Source: Pontibacter ummariensis
GTDB lineage: Bacteria; Bacteroidota; Bacteroidia; Cytophagales; Hymenobacteraceae
DNA: 64,000 bases
Direction: 5' to 3'
Assembly (NCBI RefSeq): GCF_900188175.1
Contig: NZ_FZOQ01000008.1
Span: forward strand, 1 to 64,000
A program made the position numbers and the translations under genes. Shown here one piece after another: positions 33,253-40,386 of the stretch. How positions within the stretch are numbered: the stretch's first letter is position 1; each line of letters opens with the position of its first letter. The notes beneath the pieces are model-generated. The model did no database searches. It was not told where the DNA came from and saw only the letters and a list, made by a program, of their open reading frames with translations.

Positions 33253-33383
33253 CTCGTCTAACAGAGTTTCCCGCACCTTTTAAAGGCAAGCACTTTTGAA
33301 AGAGGAGGCGGAGATAAATAAATTTAGCTTAATATTGTAGTTAGTATATCTCACCAAAGAACAAGCTAATAACAACAACAGCC

Positions 33384-33851
33384 ATGAGCCAACTCAAGAT
33401 CAGCAGCCTGCAGGAATTAGCCGAATATGAAGGCAAGGAAATGGGCGTGTCGGACTACCACACCATCACGCAGGAGCAGATAAGCAAATTCGCAGACGCC
33501 ACCCTCGATCACCAGTGGATCCACCTGGACGCCGAGCGCGCCAAAACAGAAACTCCCTTTGGTGCCACCATTGCCCATGGCTACCTGACCGTATCGCTGC
33601 TCCCCTACCTCTGGCACCAGATCGCCTCTATCGAGAACCTGAAGATGCAGGTAAACTACGAGATCGAAAGCCTGCGCTTTAACCAGGCCGTGACCGTGAA
33701 CAGCGACGTGCGCCTGCGCGCCAAGCTCCTCTCGGTAAAAGACCTCCGCGGCATCGCCAAAGCCCGATTGGAAGTTACCCTGGAGATAAAAGACAGCAAG
33801 AAACCAGCCTTTACCGGCATTATTACTTTTTTGTATCACTTCGAGGGGTAG
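33384..33851 (+). CDS. MaoC-family (R)-hydratase
   Basis: 155 residues, the common size for single hot-dog (R)-specific enoyl-CoA hydratases. The hydratase-2 catalytic pair is visible as Asp42 and His47 (DATLDHQWIHLD), with AHGYLTVSLLPYL (64-76) forming the hot-dog central helix. Role: hydration of short 2-enoyl-CoA to (R)-3-hydroxyacyl-CoA. No polyhydroxyalkanoate synthase or acyl-CoA gene is near, so the pathway is open. A repeat-rich stretch follows. Confidence 0.87.
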   Translation: MSQLKISSLQELAEYEGKEMGVSDYHTITQEQISKFADATLDHQWIHLDAERAKTETPFGATIAHGYLTVSLLPYLWHQIASIENLKMQVNYEIESLRFNQAVTVNSDVRLRAKLLSVKDLRGIAKARLEVTLEIKDSKKPAFTGIITFLYHFEG

Positions 33852-33927
33852 AGCCTAAGTATAATCTGCTTATGACAGAGAAACTTGCGTTTCGCCTAAG
33901 CTTTGATAGAAACTGCTAGTTTGACTA

Positions 33928-34115
33928 TTGCCTAAGCTGGCGTAGGGGCGGCTGATCCTGTAGAATCACAAGCGTCCTTTTTCATTGTTTCTTAAGTGCG
34001 CTCCACGTCCGCGAGGGCGCGTTTTCCCGCTCGGCGCTGGGACATTTTCTGCGCTTACCGCGCTACCGCTCACGCGGTACCGAAAATCTCCAAAGGCGCC
34101 TCCCAGAAAAACTGG
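33928..34115 (+). repeat. Dispersed intergenic repeat R1, copy C
   Basis: Reads CTAAGCTGGCGTAGGGGCGG, CTGATCCTGTAGAATCAC, GTCCTTTTTCATTGTTTC, TGCGCTCCACGTCCG, TTTTCCCGCTCGGCGCTG, and ends AGAAAAACTGGGTAAG. The closest match is copy A. Confidence 0.65.
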
Positions 34116-34289
34116 GTAAGATTTCTTTCTTCGATCACGAAGTAGGAACTTCAGATACCTTAATCGTCCTTACTTCTACTACAAGGCAGAGAAGGTAACC
34201 AAGTGCACCGATGACGATTTTTTGTTTGAGCGTTCAGCGAGTGGGGGAAGGGGCCCTCGATTCAAAATCGTCTTGATTCTTTTGCTTAC

Positions 34290-34334
34290 GGGGGTAGGGG
34301 CCCTCTCTTTTTCTCTAAGAGGGCCCCTACCCCC
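34290..34334. repeat. 17-bp perfect hairpin within the R1 region
   Basis: Arms 34290-34306 and 34318-34334 of GGGGGTAGGGGCCCTCT type. The same block occurs in copy A on both strands (about 13446 and 13565), and once in copy B. Confidence 0.65.
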
Positions 34335-34497
34335 ATCAAGGAGAAATTAAGGCCCAGCCGGCGAGGCGAAAAGCTAGACAGGAGCTATAGCTTCAAAAAT
34401 ATGTTTATAGCCTGCAAAAGAACATAACAAAAGTAATCTACACGAAACCCTTTTGTCACCACCTTAACCTTACAAGCCCCACCAAGTATACCCTACT

Positions 34498-34824
34498 ATG
34501 GAAAACCCGCATCTGGAAAACTGGGACGAAGAAAAATACACCCACCTGAACACCTACTTCCGCATCCGGATAGAGCAGCTGCTGCGCCAGGATCCTGAAC
34601 TACAACAGCTGTTGGAGCAAAACAAAGCCCAACTGCAGGACGTGGTCAACAGTATGAACGAAGACGACCAGGAACGCTGGCAGGAGTTCGTGGAGCTGGA
34701 CCAGCAAAAGCTGCAAATCGACATGTGGAACCACCTGCACGGCATCGGCACCCCTTATAACCCCCGCACCGGCTTCCGTGGCCCTGACGCTGACGAAGAC
34801 GAAGAGGCCCCCAGACCCTGGTAA
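34498..34824 (+). CDS. Small acidic protein of unknown function
   Basis: 108 residues, ATG at 34498. Highly charged and helical: TYFRIRIEQLLRQDPELQQL, LQDVVNSMNEDDQERWQEFV, ending in an acidic tail (DADEDEEAPRPW). No signal peptide or known motif. It follows the R1 repeat region and precedes a small lipoprotein. Real by codon character, but the family is unknown. Confidence 0.55.
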   Translation: MENPHLENWDEEKYTHLNTYFRIRIEQLLRQDPELQQLLEQNKAQLQDVVNSMNEDDQERWQEFVELDQQKLQIDMWNHLHGIGTPYNPRTGFRGPDADEDEEAPRPW

Positions 34825-35057
34825 TAACACCAGCTGCTGACTGGAGCCTCTGCTTTACTATACCTCCCCTACCCTCACCGGGGCTTTCCGTTTCTCCTAC
34901 ACGGCTACGTCCTTTTGCAGAGCAGTACAAAACCCCTGCCAGTGCTCCCCAAACAAGAAAACACACCTTCCTGCCCTTATAATAACACCATAAAAAACGT
35001 ATATAACACCAAAACATTTTAATTTGATGATCCGCAAGCAAATCCATGAGCAAGCCT

Positions 35058-35477
35058 ATGAAAACCTTTGTTTACCGCCTGTTAGCTGTAGGGCTGCTGC
35101 TTTGCCAGGTATTAACGTCGTGCTACAGCTATAGAAACACGACCAGGAGCGGGGAGCTCTCCCCTCCTGAGCTCGCATCCCAGTTTAAGCCGGGCAAACT
35201 CTACAAGGTTACCTCCTCGTCGGGGGATGAGACGAAAATCAGAGTGACGGGCATGGATGACACCTACCTGTATGGTACCATCTACACCCTCGACTACGCT
35301 GGTAACACGATGAAAGCACCCGATAGCGCTGTTCCCTTGGATCAGATAGTTAAAGTGAAGGAAAAGAAGCTTAACGTACTGTTAACGATTGGCGTCGTGG
35401 TCGTGCCTGTGGCACTTTCATTTTATATTGTTTCTGAGACTTGCTGCGATTTTAACCCTTTCCCTAATGGGCTGTAA
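35058..35477 (+). CDS. Small lipoprotein with C-terminal membrane segment
   Basis: 139 residues from the ATG at 35058 (an in-frame ATG four codons earlier, at 35046, is possible). Signal peptide MKTFVYRLLAVGLLLCQVL ends in lipobox LTSC. The middle resembles small beta domains that bind or sense, with YKVTSSSGDETKIRVTGMDD and YGTIYTLDYAGNTM; then LNVLLTIGVVVVPVALSFYI forms a hydrophobic helix near the end. The family is typical of Bacteroidota envelope proteins without assigned function. Confidence 0.6.
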   Translation: MKTFVYRLLAVGLLLCQVLTSCYSYRNTTRSGELSPPELASQFKPGKLYKVTSSSGDETKIRVTGMDDTYLYGTIYTLDYAGNTMKAPDSAVPLDQIVKVKEKKLNVLLTIGVVVVPVALSFYIVSETCCDFNPFPNGL

Positions 35478-35691
35478 AGGCCAGCGCCTTCCTCTGCAAG
35501 GTGGCCTTGCGTCCCTTCCAAATTCTTTGTTCTTCTCCCGTTTATGAAAAATAAAAGGTGGTCCTGTACGCACCGTTCCCCTTCTTTCGGGAAGTTCTGG
35601 AACGAAGCCCTCCCTGAAAAACAATAAGTTGAAAAAGACGACCAAATGGGCTGTTAAATCGTTAGCTTTAGAAAATATAAACGAAAGGATC

Positions 35692-35811
35692 ATGGCTAAG
35701 TCACAGAACGCCCGAAAAGAAGAAAAGAAGAAACCTGCGAAAACGACCAAGGAAAAAAGAGCTGAAAAACAGGAAAAGCAGCAGGAAAAGAAGAAAGACA
35801 GATCTGTTTAA
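35692..35811 (+). CDS. 39-residue Lys/Glu-rich small protein
   Basis: Start ATG at 35692: MAKSQNARKEEKKKPAKTTK and on, with Lys, Glu and Ala making up most of the chain; strongly basic and probably disordered. The frame is open upstream to 35629, but those residues do not share the composition. Small basic MAKSQ-type proteins occur widely in Bacteroidota, often as the N-terminal part or neighbour of cold-shock proteins. A GC-rich terminator stem follows 18 bases after the stop. No cold-shock gene is adjacent here. Nucleic-acid binding is a guess. Confidence 0.5.
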   Translation: MAKSQNARKEEKKKPAKTTKEKRAEKQEKQQEKKKDRSV

Positions 35812-35829
35812 CAGACAACAACCTAAAAC

Positions 35830-35873
35830 GCCCCGGATCGCAACTTTACCTTGCTACCCGGGGCCTTTGCTTT
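35830..35873 (+). terminator. Terminator after the small basic protein
   Basis: Stem GCCCCGG/CCGGGGC (35830-35836 with 35858-35864) followed by CTTTGCTTT. Confidence 0.65.
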
Positions 35874-36313
35874 GGCACCTGTTCGCAATCTCATTTGCAG
35901 CTAAAGCTGCTGCTAGTTAATACTCAACATCCCTTACTGAAGGGACAAGAGTCTGTACAAAATTGCCTGAAGCAGGACTGACAGGAATTTAGGATGGAGC
36001 AGATCTGCTGATGCATTTTTATGGCCTTGTTCTATAAGCGGCACACGTCCGGACAGCTTGCTGCTTGGCTTTATATGGCAATAAATTAATAATTTATCTA
36101 ACGTAAATTCGGAATTAACCTTTGAAATTTCCGTTTCTGAGGCCTTCAACATTAACATTTAACTGCTTCTTCATCTATTTAAGGAGATGGAGCCTCAAAA
36201 CACTGATAAACAGCTAACTGCTTGTGTTTGATTAATACTTATAACTATGCATATTGTATTGATTTACAGTCAACTAAATGCTGTTTAATTCCCGAGTTCA
36301 CGTTTTATCTACA

Positions 36314-36346
36314 GTTTAAACGATGAGAGCGAGCTCTCATTTAAAC
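36314..36346. repeat. Imperfect palindrome
   Basis: GTTTAA and ATGAGAG on the left pair with CTCTCAT and TTAAAC on the right around CGAG; the left side has three extra bases. Confidence 0.5.
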
Positions 36347-36410
36347 GAAACATACCCGGTAAGCTGTCACTCCTCCCCTAATCTTGTAAGCAAAGTTTTA
36401 GACTCACCTT

Positions 36411-36483
36411 TTAGCCCCAGCGGGGCGATATGTTTGTAGAAAACAGCCCCGTCCCTCTAAAGCTCCGGAGGAGCGGCATGTCC
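36411..36483 (+). repeat. Intergenic repeat R2, copy 1
   Basis: TTAGCCCCAGCGGGGCGATA, TGTTTGTAG, then AGCTCCGGAGGAGCGGCATG. It matches 43441-43514 block by block, and the inverted copy at 43528-43598. Each half is a short palindrome (CCCCAGCGGGG; GCTCCGGAGGAGC). Confidence 0.65.
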
Positions 36484-36540
36484 CATATATAATCAAGGGC
36501 TGCTCCGACAGGGTTAAAGTAATTGCCGCAAGCGGATGTA

Positions 36541-36570
36541 AAACCCACCCCTACCCCTCCCAAGAGGGGA
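36541..36570 (-). repeat. Intergenic repeat R3, left copy
   Basis: ACCCACCCCTACCCCTCCCA then AGAGGGGA; complementary to the copy at 36961-36994. Confidence 0.55.
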
Positions 36571-36656
36571 ATCTTTACCTATGCCTGATGGCATCTGCGC
36601 CTAACAGAACTCCTTGCTGCCGAGAACAGGAATCTTTACCTGTGCCTGATGGCATC
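36568..36656 (+). repeat. Two 28-bp direct repeats
   Basis: 36568-36595 and 36629-36656 are identical except one base (GGAATCTTTACCT-R-TGCCTGATGG). Only two copies, start-to-start spacing 61. Confidence 0.75.
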
Positions 36657-36960
36657 CCTTGCCCCTCTTAAAACGGGCCCGTTTCATTCTTTTCCACCTG
36701 AAAAAGCCAGGAATAAGCTATTCCTTTTGAGGAAGAAACTGCCATTCCTTACAGGAGCCGGTTCAAATATAGGGTCAGGGGCTTATCCTCCATGGAATTA
36801 AGTTTAATCTACCAACTCACAAGATCCTTTCAGGATGACAGAACAGCAGGGAACCTTCTGGAAAGTTTAAGAAAAAGACTTCCTGTTTTTAAAGTAAAGC
36901 TACACGTACACTGTCATCACCCCTTGCAACGAAAGAATGATGCTTTGCTGCACGAACACC

Positions 36961-36994
36961 TGATTCCCCTCCTCGGAGGGGCTAGGGGTGGGTA
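36961..36994 (+). repeat. Intergenic repeat R3, right copy
   Basis: GATTCCCCTCCTCGGAGGGG then CTAGGGGTGGGT; inverse of 36541-36570, with an internal CCCCTCC/GGAGGGG stem. Confidence 0.55.
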
Positions 36995-37143
36995 AAAAGC
37001 CTTGCGTTCCCGTGTCCGATACCAGGCACAAACCAAAGCCATCCATTTCGCCAATCGTAATTTTAACCTCACAGTTACCCTACGTAAGACTCCTTTTCCA
37101 AAAAGTGACCCTCTATTATTTAACATAACATTTATACTAAAGA

Positions 37144-37183
37144 ACAACAGCCTCTGCCCTTATAAAAAGGCAGAGGCTGTTGT
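37144..37183 (-). terminator. Terminator of the prkA-yeaH-spoVR set
   Basis: 15-bp perfect stem (arms 37144-37158 and 37169-37183), 27 bases beyond the spoVR stop; a weak T-rich stretch follows on the minus strand. Confidence 0.65.
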
Positions 37184-37209
37184 GATGATACAGGGTTCTT
37201 AGCAATCCC

Positions 37210-38724
37210 CTACTTCACCTCAAAAGTACTCTCGTTTATCCCCAGCTTGTTTTTGGAATGCAGCTCCACCGGAAATCCCCAGAGGTAGCGGATGTGTTCC
37301 AGGGTAGCCTGTGTGCTGTCGGGGTCCAGCTTGCGGTCTTTCTGAATGTAGTGGGTCAGGTATAACTTACTCGTCTGGTGCAGGTCTACCTTCGTGACCT
37401 GTATGTTGGGTACATGAAAAGACCGGTCGTACTGGTTGCTCAGGTACTCCCGCACCTTCCGGTAGCCCCGTTCGTTGTGAATCGCGCCGATCTCATACTC
37501 TTCCTCATGCTCGTTGTCGAGTATAGTAAACAGCCGCATGTCACGGATAACCTTAGGCGACAAGAACTGCAGGATAAAGCTATCGTCGCGGTAATTCTCC
37601 ATCACGTAATGTACCTGGTCCAGCCAGTCTTTCCCGATCAGGTTCGGAAACCAGGCTCTGTCTTCGTCAGTCGGCTCCTGACAAATGCGCTTAATGTCCA
37701 TGAAGATATTAAAGCCCAGCGTGTAGGGGTTCAGGCCCGAATAAAACTTGCTTTTATAATCGGGCTGGTACAACACGCCGCTGTGGCTTTTGATAAACTC
37801 CAGCATAAAGCCGTCGTTCACGTAGCCTTCTTCAAAAAGTTTATTGATAATGTGGTAGTGGGTGAACGTGGCGAAGCCCTCGTTCATCACCTTGGTGGCA
37901 CCCTGTGGGTAGAAATACTGCGACACCTTGCGTACGATGCGAATGATTTCCCGCTTCCACTCAGGCAAAGCCGGGGCATACTTTTCGATAAAATAAAGGA
38001 TATTCTCTTCCGGCTCTTTCGGAAACTTTTGCTCCTCTCCTAGTGCTCCCTCCGGTAGGCTAGGCATGGAGGGCAGGGTTTTCCAAATCTCGTTGTAGTT
38101 CTCCCTTTTAACGGCCGTTAGCTTTTTCAGCCGCTCGGTTTCTTCCCGGGCCGACTTCTTGGAAGGCTTTTTATACTTGTCTACCCCGTGGTTCATGAGC
38201 GCATGGGCCGCGTCCAGCACCATCTCTACCTCCTCTTCGCCATGTTCTTCCTCACACTTCATAATAAAGTCGCGGGCAAACACCATGTAGTCCAGGATGG
38301 AATCAGCAGAGGTCCAATCGAGAAACATGTAGTTATTCGCAAAAAAGGCATTATGGCCCTGGCAGGCGTGGGCGATCACCAGTAGCATCATACAGGTGGA
38401 GTTGTTCTCCATGTTGTAGCTGATGCAGGGGTTGGAGTTGATCACCATCTCGTAGGACAAGCCCATACGCCCCTTGGTATAGTTATTCTGGTTCAGGACG
38501 AAGTCTTTGCCGAACTTCCAGTGCGGATAGGAAGTCGGCAAACCGGTTAGGGCATAGGCGTCCAGCATCTGCTCTGAAGTCACGATCTCGATCTGGTTTG
38601 GATAGGTCTTCAGTTTCAGGTACTCCCGCCCTATCCGGCTGATCACCTCATCCGCCGCCTCCAGCGTTTCGTAGTCCCAGTTCGGGTTGCAAAACATTGC
38701 TCTGTATTTCTCTTTATCCATCAT
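37210..38724 (-). CDS. spoVR: SpoVR-family protein
   Basis: 504 residues from the paired ATGs at 38724/38721; the open frame upstream reads through a repeat. The SpoVR/YcgB signature is present throughout: PTSYPHWKFGKDF, GRMGLSYEMVINSNPCISY, CMMLLVIAHACQGHNAFFANN, ILYFIEKYAPALPEWKREII, VMNEGFATFTHYHIINKLFE, PYTLGFNIFMDIKRICQEP. Histidines and acids in these stretches look like a metal site. In Bacillus the homologue is needed for spore cortex; in non-sporing bacteria it goes with YeaH and the PrkA/YeaG kinase in stress adaptation. Third gene of that set here; it lies 382 bases from yeaH, so it may have its own promoter as well. Confidence 0.93.
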   Translation of the reverse strand: MMDKEKYRAMFCNPNWDYETLEAADEVISRIGREYLKLKTYPNQIEIVTSEQMLDAYALTGLPTSYPHWKFGKDFVLNQNNYTKGRMGLSYEMVINSNPCISYNMENNSTCMMLLVIAHACQGHNAFFANNYMFLDWTSADSILDYMVFARDFIMKCEEEHGEEEVEMVLDAAHALMNHGVDKYKKPSKKSAREETERLKKLTAVKRENYNEIWKTLPSMPSLPEGALGEEQKFPKEPEENILYFIEKYAPALPEWKREIIRIVRKVSQYFYPQGATKVMNEGFATFTHYHIINKLFEEGYVNDGFMLEFIKSHSGVLYQPDYKSKFYSGLNPYTLGFNIFMDIKRICQEPTDEDRAWFPNLIGKDWLDQVHYVMENYRDDSFILQFLSPKVIRDMRLFTILDNEHEEEYEIGAIHNERGYRKVREYLSNQYDRSFHVPNIQVTKVDLHQTSKLYLTHYIQKDRKLDPDSTQATLEHIRYLWGFPVELHSKNKLGINESTFEVK

Positions 38725-39106
38725 GGCTTTAGATCTTATGAAGTTGGCTCTTGCTTGACGGCACGCAGGCAGTCCTCGGTGCAAGCTTGCAACTCCTTCC
38801 GTTTTCAAGGCAGAAACAAACGCTTTCAGTTTAGCAGCAACAATACTGTTTCAGCTAAACTCAGGCTACTATTTAATTACCGGAGACACGGCTACTCCTG
38901 TGCCGGCGCAGGCGTCCGCTTGTGCCTTGCCGCTTCATTCAATTTAAAGGACCCAGCACAGTTAATGAAGGGTATTTAAACTCTCCTCTCTTGCACGGCA
39001 GCTCAAGTTCTTTGGGACAAGCGGACGCTTGCGCCAGGAAGCGCCAAAGCACAACTACTCTTATAACCAGCACATCCACTCCTCGAGGAAGTCCTGGTTA
39101 GGCAAT
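38725..39106. other. Spacer between spoVR and yeaH with inverted repeat
   Basis: About 380 bases. An 18-bp inverted pair (38906-38923 and 39017-39034, one mismatch) with each arm holding the palindrome CAAGCG-GA-CGCTTG or its near copy. No gene. Confidence 0.55.
38906..39034. repeat. REP-like inverted repeat pair
   Basis: Arms GCGCAGGCGTCCGCTTGT (38906-38923) and ACAAGCGGACGCTTGCGC (39017-39034). The right arm is itself a palindrome, so each can fold alone or with the other. Confidence 0.65.
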
Positions 39107-40375
39107 TTACCCCTCTGCTACCGCATTGCGTTTCCGGAACAGGCCCTGGAAAACGGGCCAGATCTCGTAAGGCTCGTACAGGTGCCGGATCGAGAACTCC
39201 TCGTCGTTGCTGATGCGCTTATAGGCCTGCCACAGATCGCTTTCCCTGCCCTTGTTATTGATCTCGATGTAGGCCATGTACTGTACAGCGGGCAAAATCG
39301 TCTCCCGCAACAGGCTCTTACATTCCAGGGCATCCTGCTTCGACCACACATCCCCATCCGAGGCCTGGCAGCAGTACACGTTCCAGTTGTCATCGTAGCG
39401 TTCCCGGATGATCTTGTCCATCAGCTTGAGTGAGGGGGCCACAACGGTACCGCCACTTTCCCTGGAATTGAAGAACTCCTCTTCGTTTACCTCCTTGGCT
39501 TCGGTGTGGTGCCGGATAAAAACCAGCTCCACGTTCTTGTACTGGCGGGTCAGGAAGATATAAAGGAGCGTGAAGAAACGCTTGGCAATATCTTTTTCAT
39601 GATAGCCCATGGAAGCCGACACGTCCATGATGCAGAACATCACAGCAGAGGTCACGGGCAGAGGTATCCGTTCGAAGTTATTGTAGCGCAGGTCGATGTC
39701 CTCGAAAAAAGGAATGGTATTGGCCTGCCGCCTGACCTTCTCTATCTCCTGCTCCAGGGCTGCGATCTCGTCGGGGTCGGTTAAGCCCGCCAGCTTCTCT
39801 TCCAGGGCCTTTAGCTTTTTATCAAAGACCCCTTTCAGGGCCAGCTGCCGCCCCAGCGACTGCTGGTAACTGGACTTGATGTTTAACCGGGAAGGCACGC
39901 TGTCGCGGGTATAGCCGGCTCGTCGCATTTCGTAGTTCTCGGTGCTTTCCATCAGCTTCTTCACCATGTTGGGCAGCGCCAGGTCATCAAAGAAATACTT
40001 CAGGAATTCCTCCCGCGACAAGACCACCGTAAACTCATCTTCCGTTATCTCAGGGCTATTCGATCCTTTCCCGGGACCACTGCCAGCGCCCCCTCCCTTT
40101 GGTTTGGGGACGCGGTCGCCTTCGCTAAACCGGTCGTTTCCCGGCTTCACGATCTGCTTTTTACCAGTGGCCGGGTCATGGCGGAAGTTCGGCTCATCCA
40201 GTCCGCGCACGGGCACCTTTACGCTGCCCCCGGTCTGGGTATCCTTAATGCTCTCCTGGCTGATGATATCCGGGATCGCCTTTTTGATCTGGTTCTCGAC
40301 CCGCTTCAGGAACTTCTGCCGGTTGCCCGTAGACTTCCCCTTATCGTTCTTTCTTCTATCGATGATATGACTCAT
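39107..40375 (-). CDS. yeaH: YeaH/YhbH family protein (DUF444)
   Basis: 422 residues. The N-terminus is basic (SHIIDRRKNDKGKSTGNRQK, typical of the family), then DRFSEGDRVPKPKGGGAGSG, a linker. The core has a von Willebrand A-like domain with a metal-adhesion motif MDVSASMGYHEKDIAKRFF (about 247-265), then HHTEAKEVNEEEFFNSRESG and GGTVVAPSLKLMDKIIRERY. It pairs with the PrkA/YeaG kinase in many bacteria and is likely its partner or substrate in nutrient and nitrogen stress. The gap to prkA is 11 bases, so co-transcription is nearly certain. Confidence 0.93.
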   Translation of the reverse strand: MSHIIDRRKNDKGKSTGNRQKFLKRVENQIKKAIPDIISQESIKDTQTGGSVKVPVRGLDEPNFRHDPATGKKQIVKPGNDRFSEGDRVPKPKGGGAGSGPGKGSNSPEITEDEFTVVLSREEFLKYFFDDLALPNMVKKLMESTENYEMRRAGYTRDSVPSRLNIKSSYQQSLGRQLALKGVFDKKLKALEEKLAGLTDPDEIAALEQEIEKVRRQANTIPFFEDIDLRYNNFERIPLPVTSAVMFCIMDVSASMGYHEKDIAKRFFTLLYIFLTRQYKNVELVFIRHHTEAKEVNEEEFFNSRESGGTVVAPSLKLMDKIIRERYDDNWNVYCCQASDGDVWSKQDALECKSLLRETILPAVQYMAYIEINNKGRESDLWQAYKRISNDEEFSIRHLYEPYEIWPVFQGLFRKRNAVAEG

Positions 40376-40386
40376 GCGCTGCCCTC

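Larger units (their letters stand above)
33852..34497. other. Intergenic region with repeat R1 copy C and hairpins
   Basis: About 650 bases. Copy C of R1 at 33928-34115, then a 17-bp hairpin at 34290-34334 built from the GGGGTAGGGGCCC block of the same family. No gene. Confidence 0.55.
35865..37209. other. Gene-free region of about 1.3 kb rich in repeats
   Basis: No open frame with coding character on either strand. It holds an imperfect palindrome (36314-36346), an R2 copy (36411-36483), two inverted R3 copies (36541-36570 and 36961-36994), a pair of 28-bp direct repeats (36568-36595 and 36629-36656), and a terminator stem for spoVR (37144-37183). Bases 36060-36300 are plain AT-rich. Small open frames at 36792-36995 and 37002-37202 look random. 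Confidence 0.55.

Noticed and set aside
36314-36346. Terminator at the imperfect palindrome
   Set aside because: No gene ends nearby on either strand and no T-tract follows.
36568-36656. CRISPR array
   Set aside because: Only two copies of a 28-bp unit, no further repeats and no cas gene in the window.
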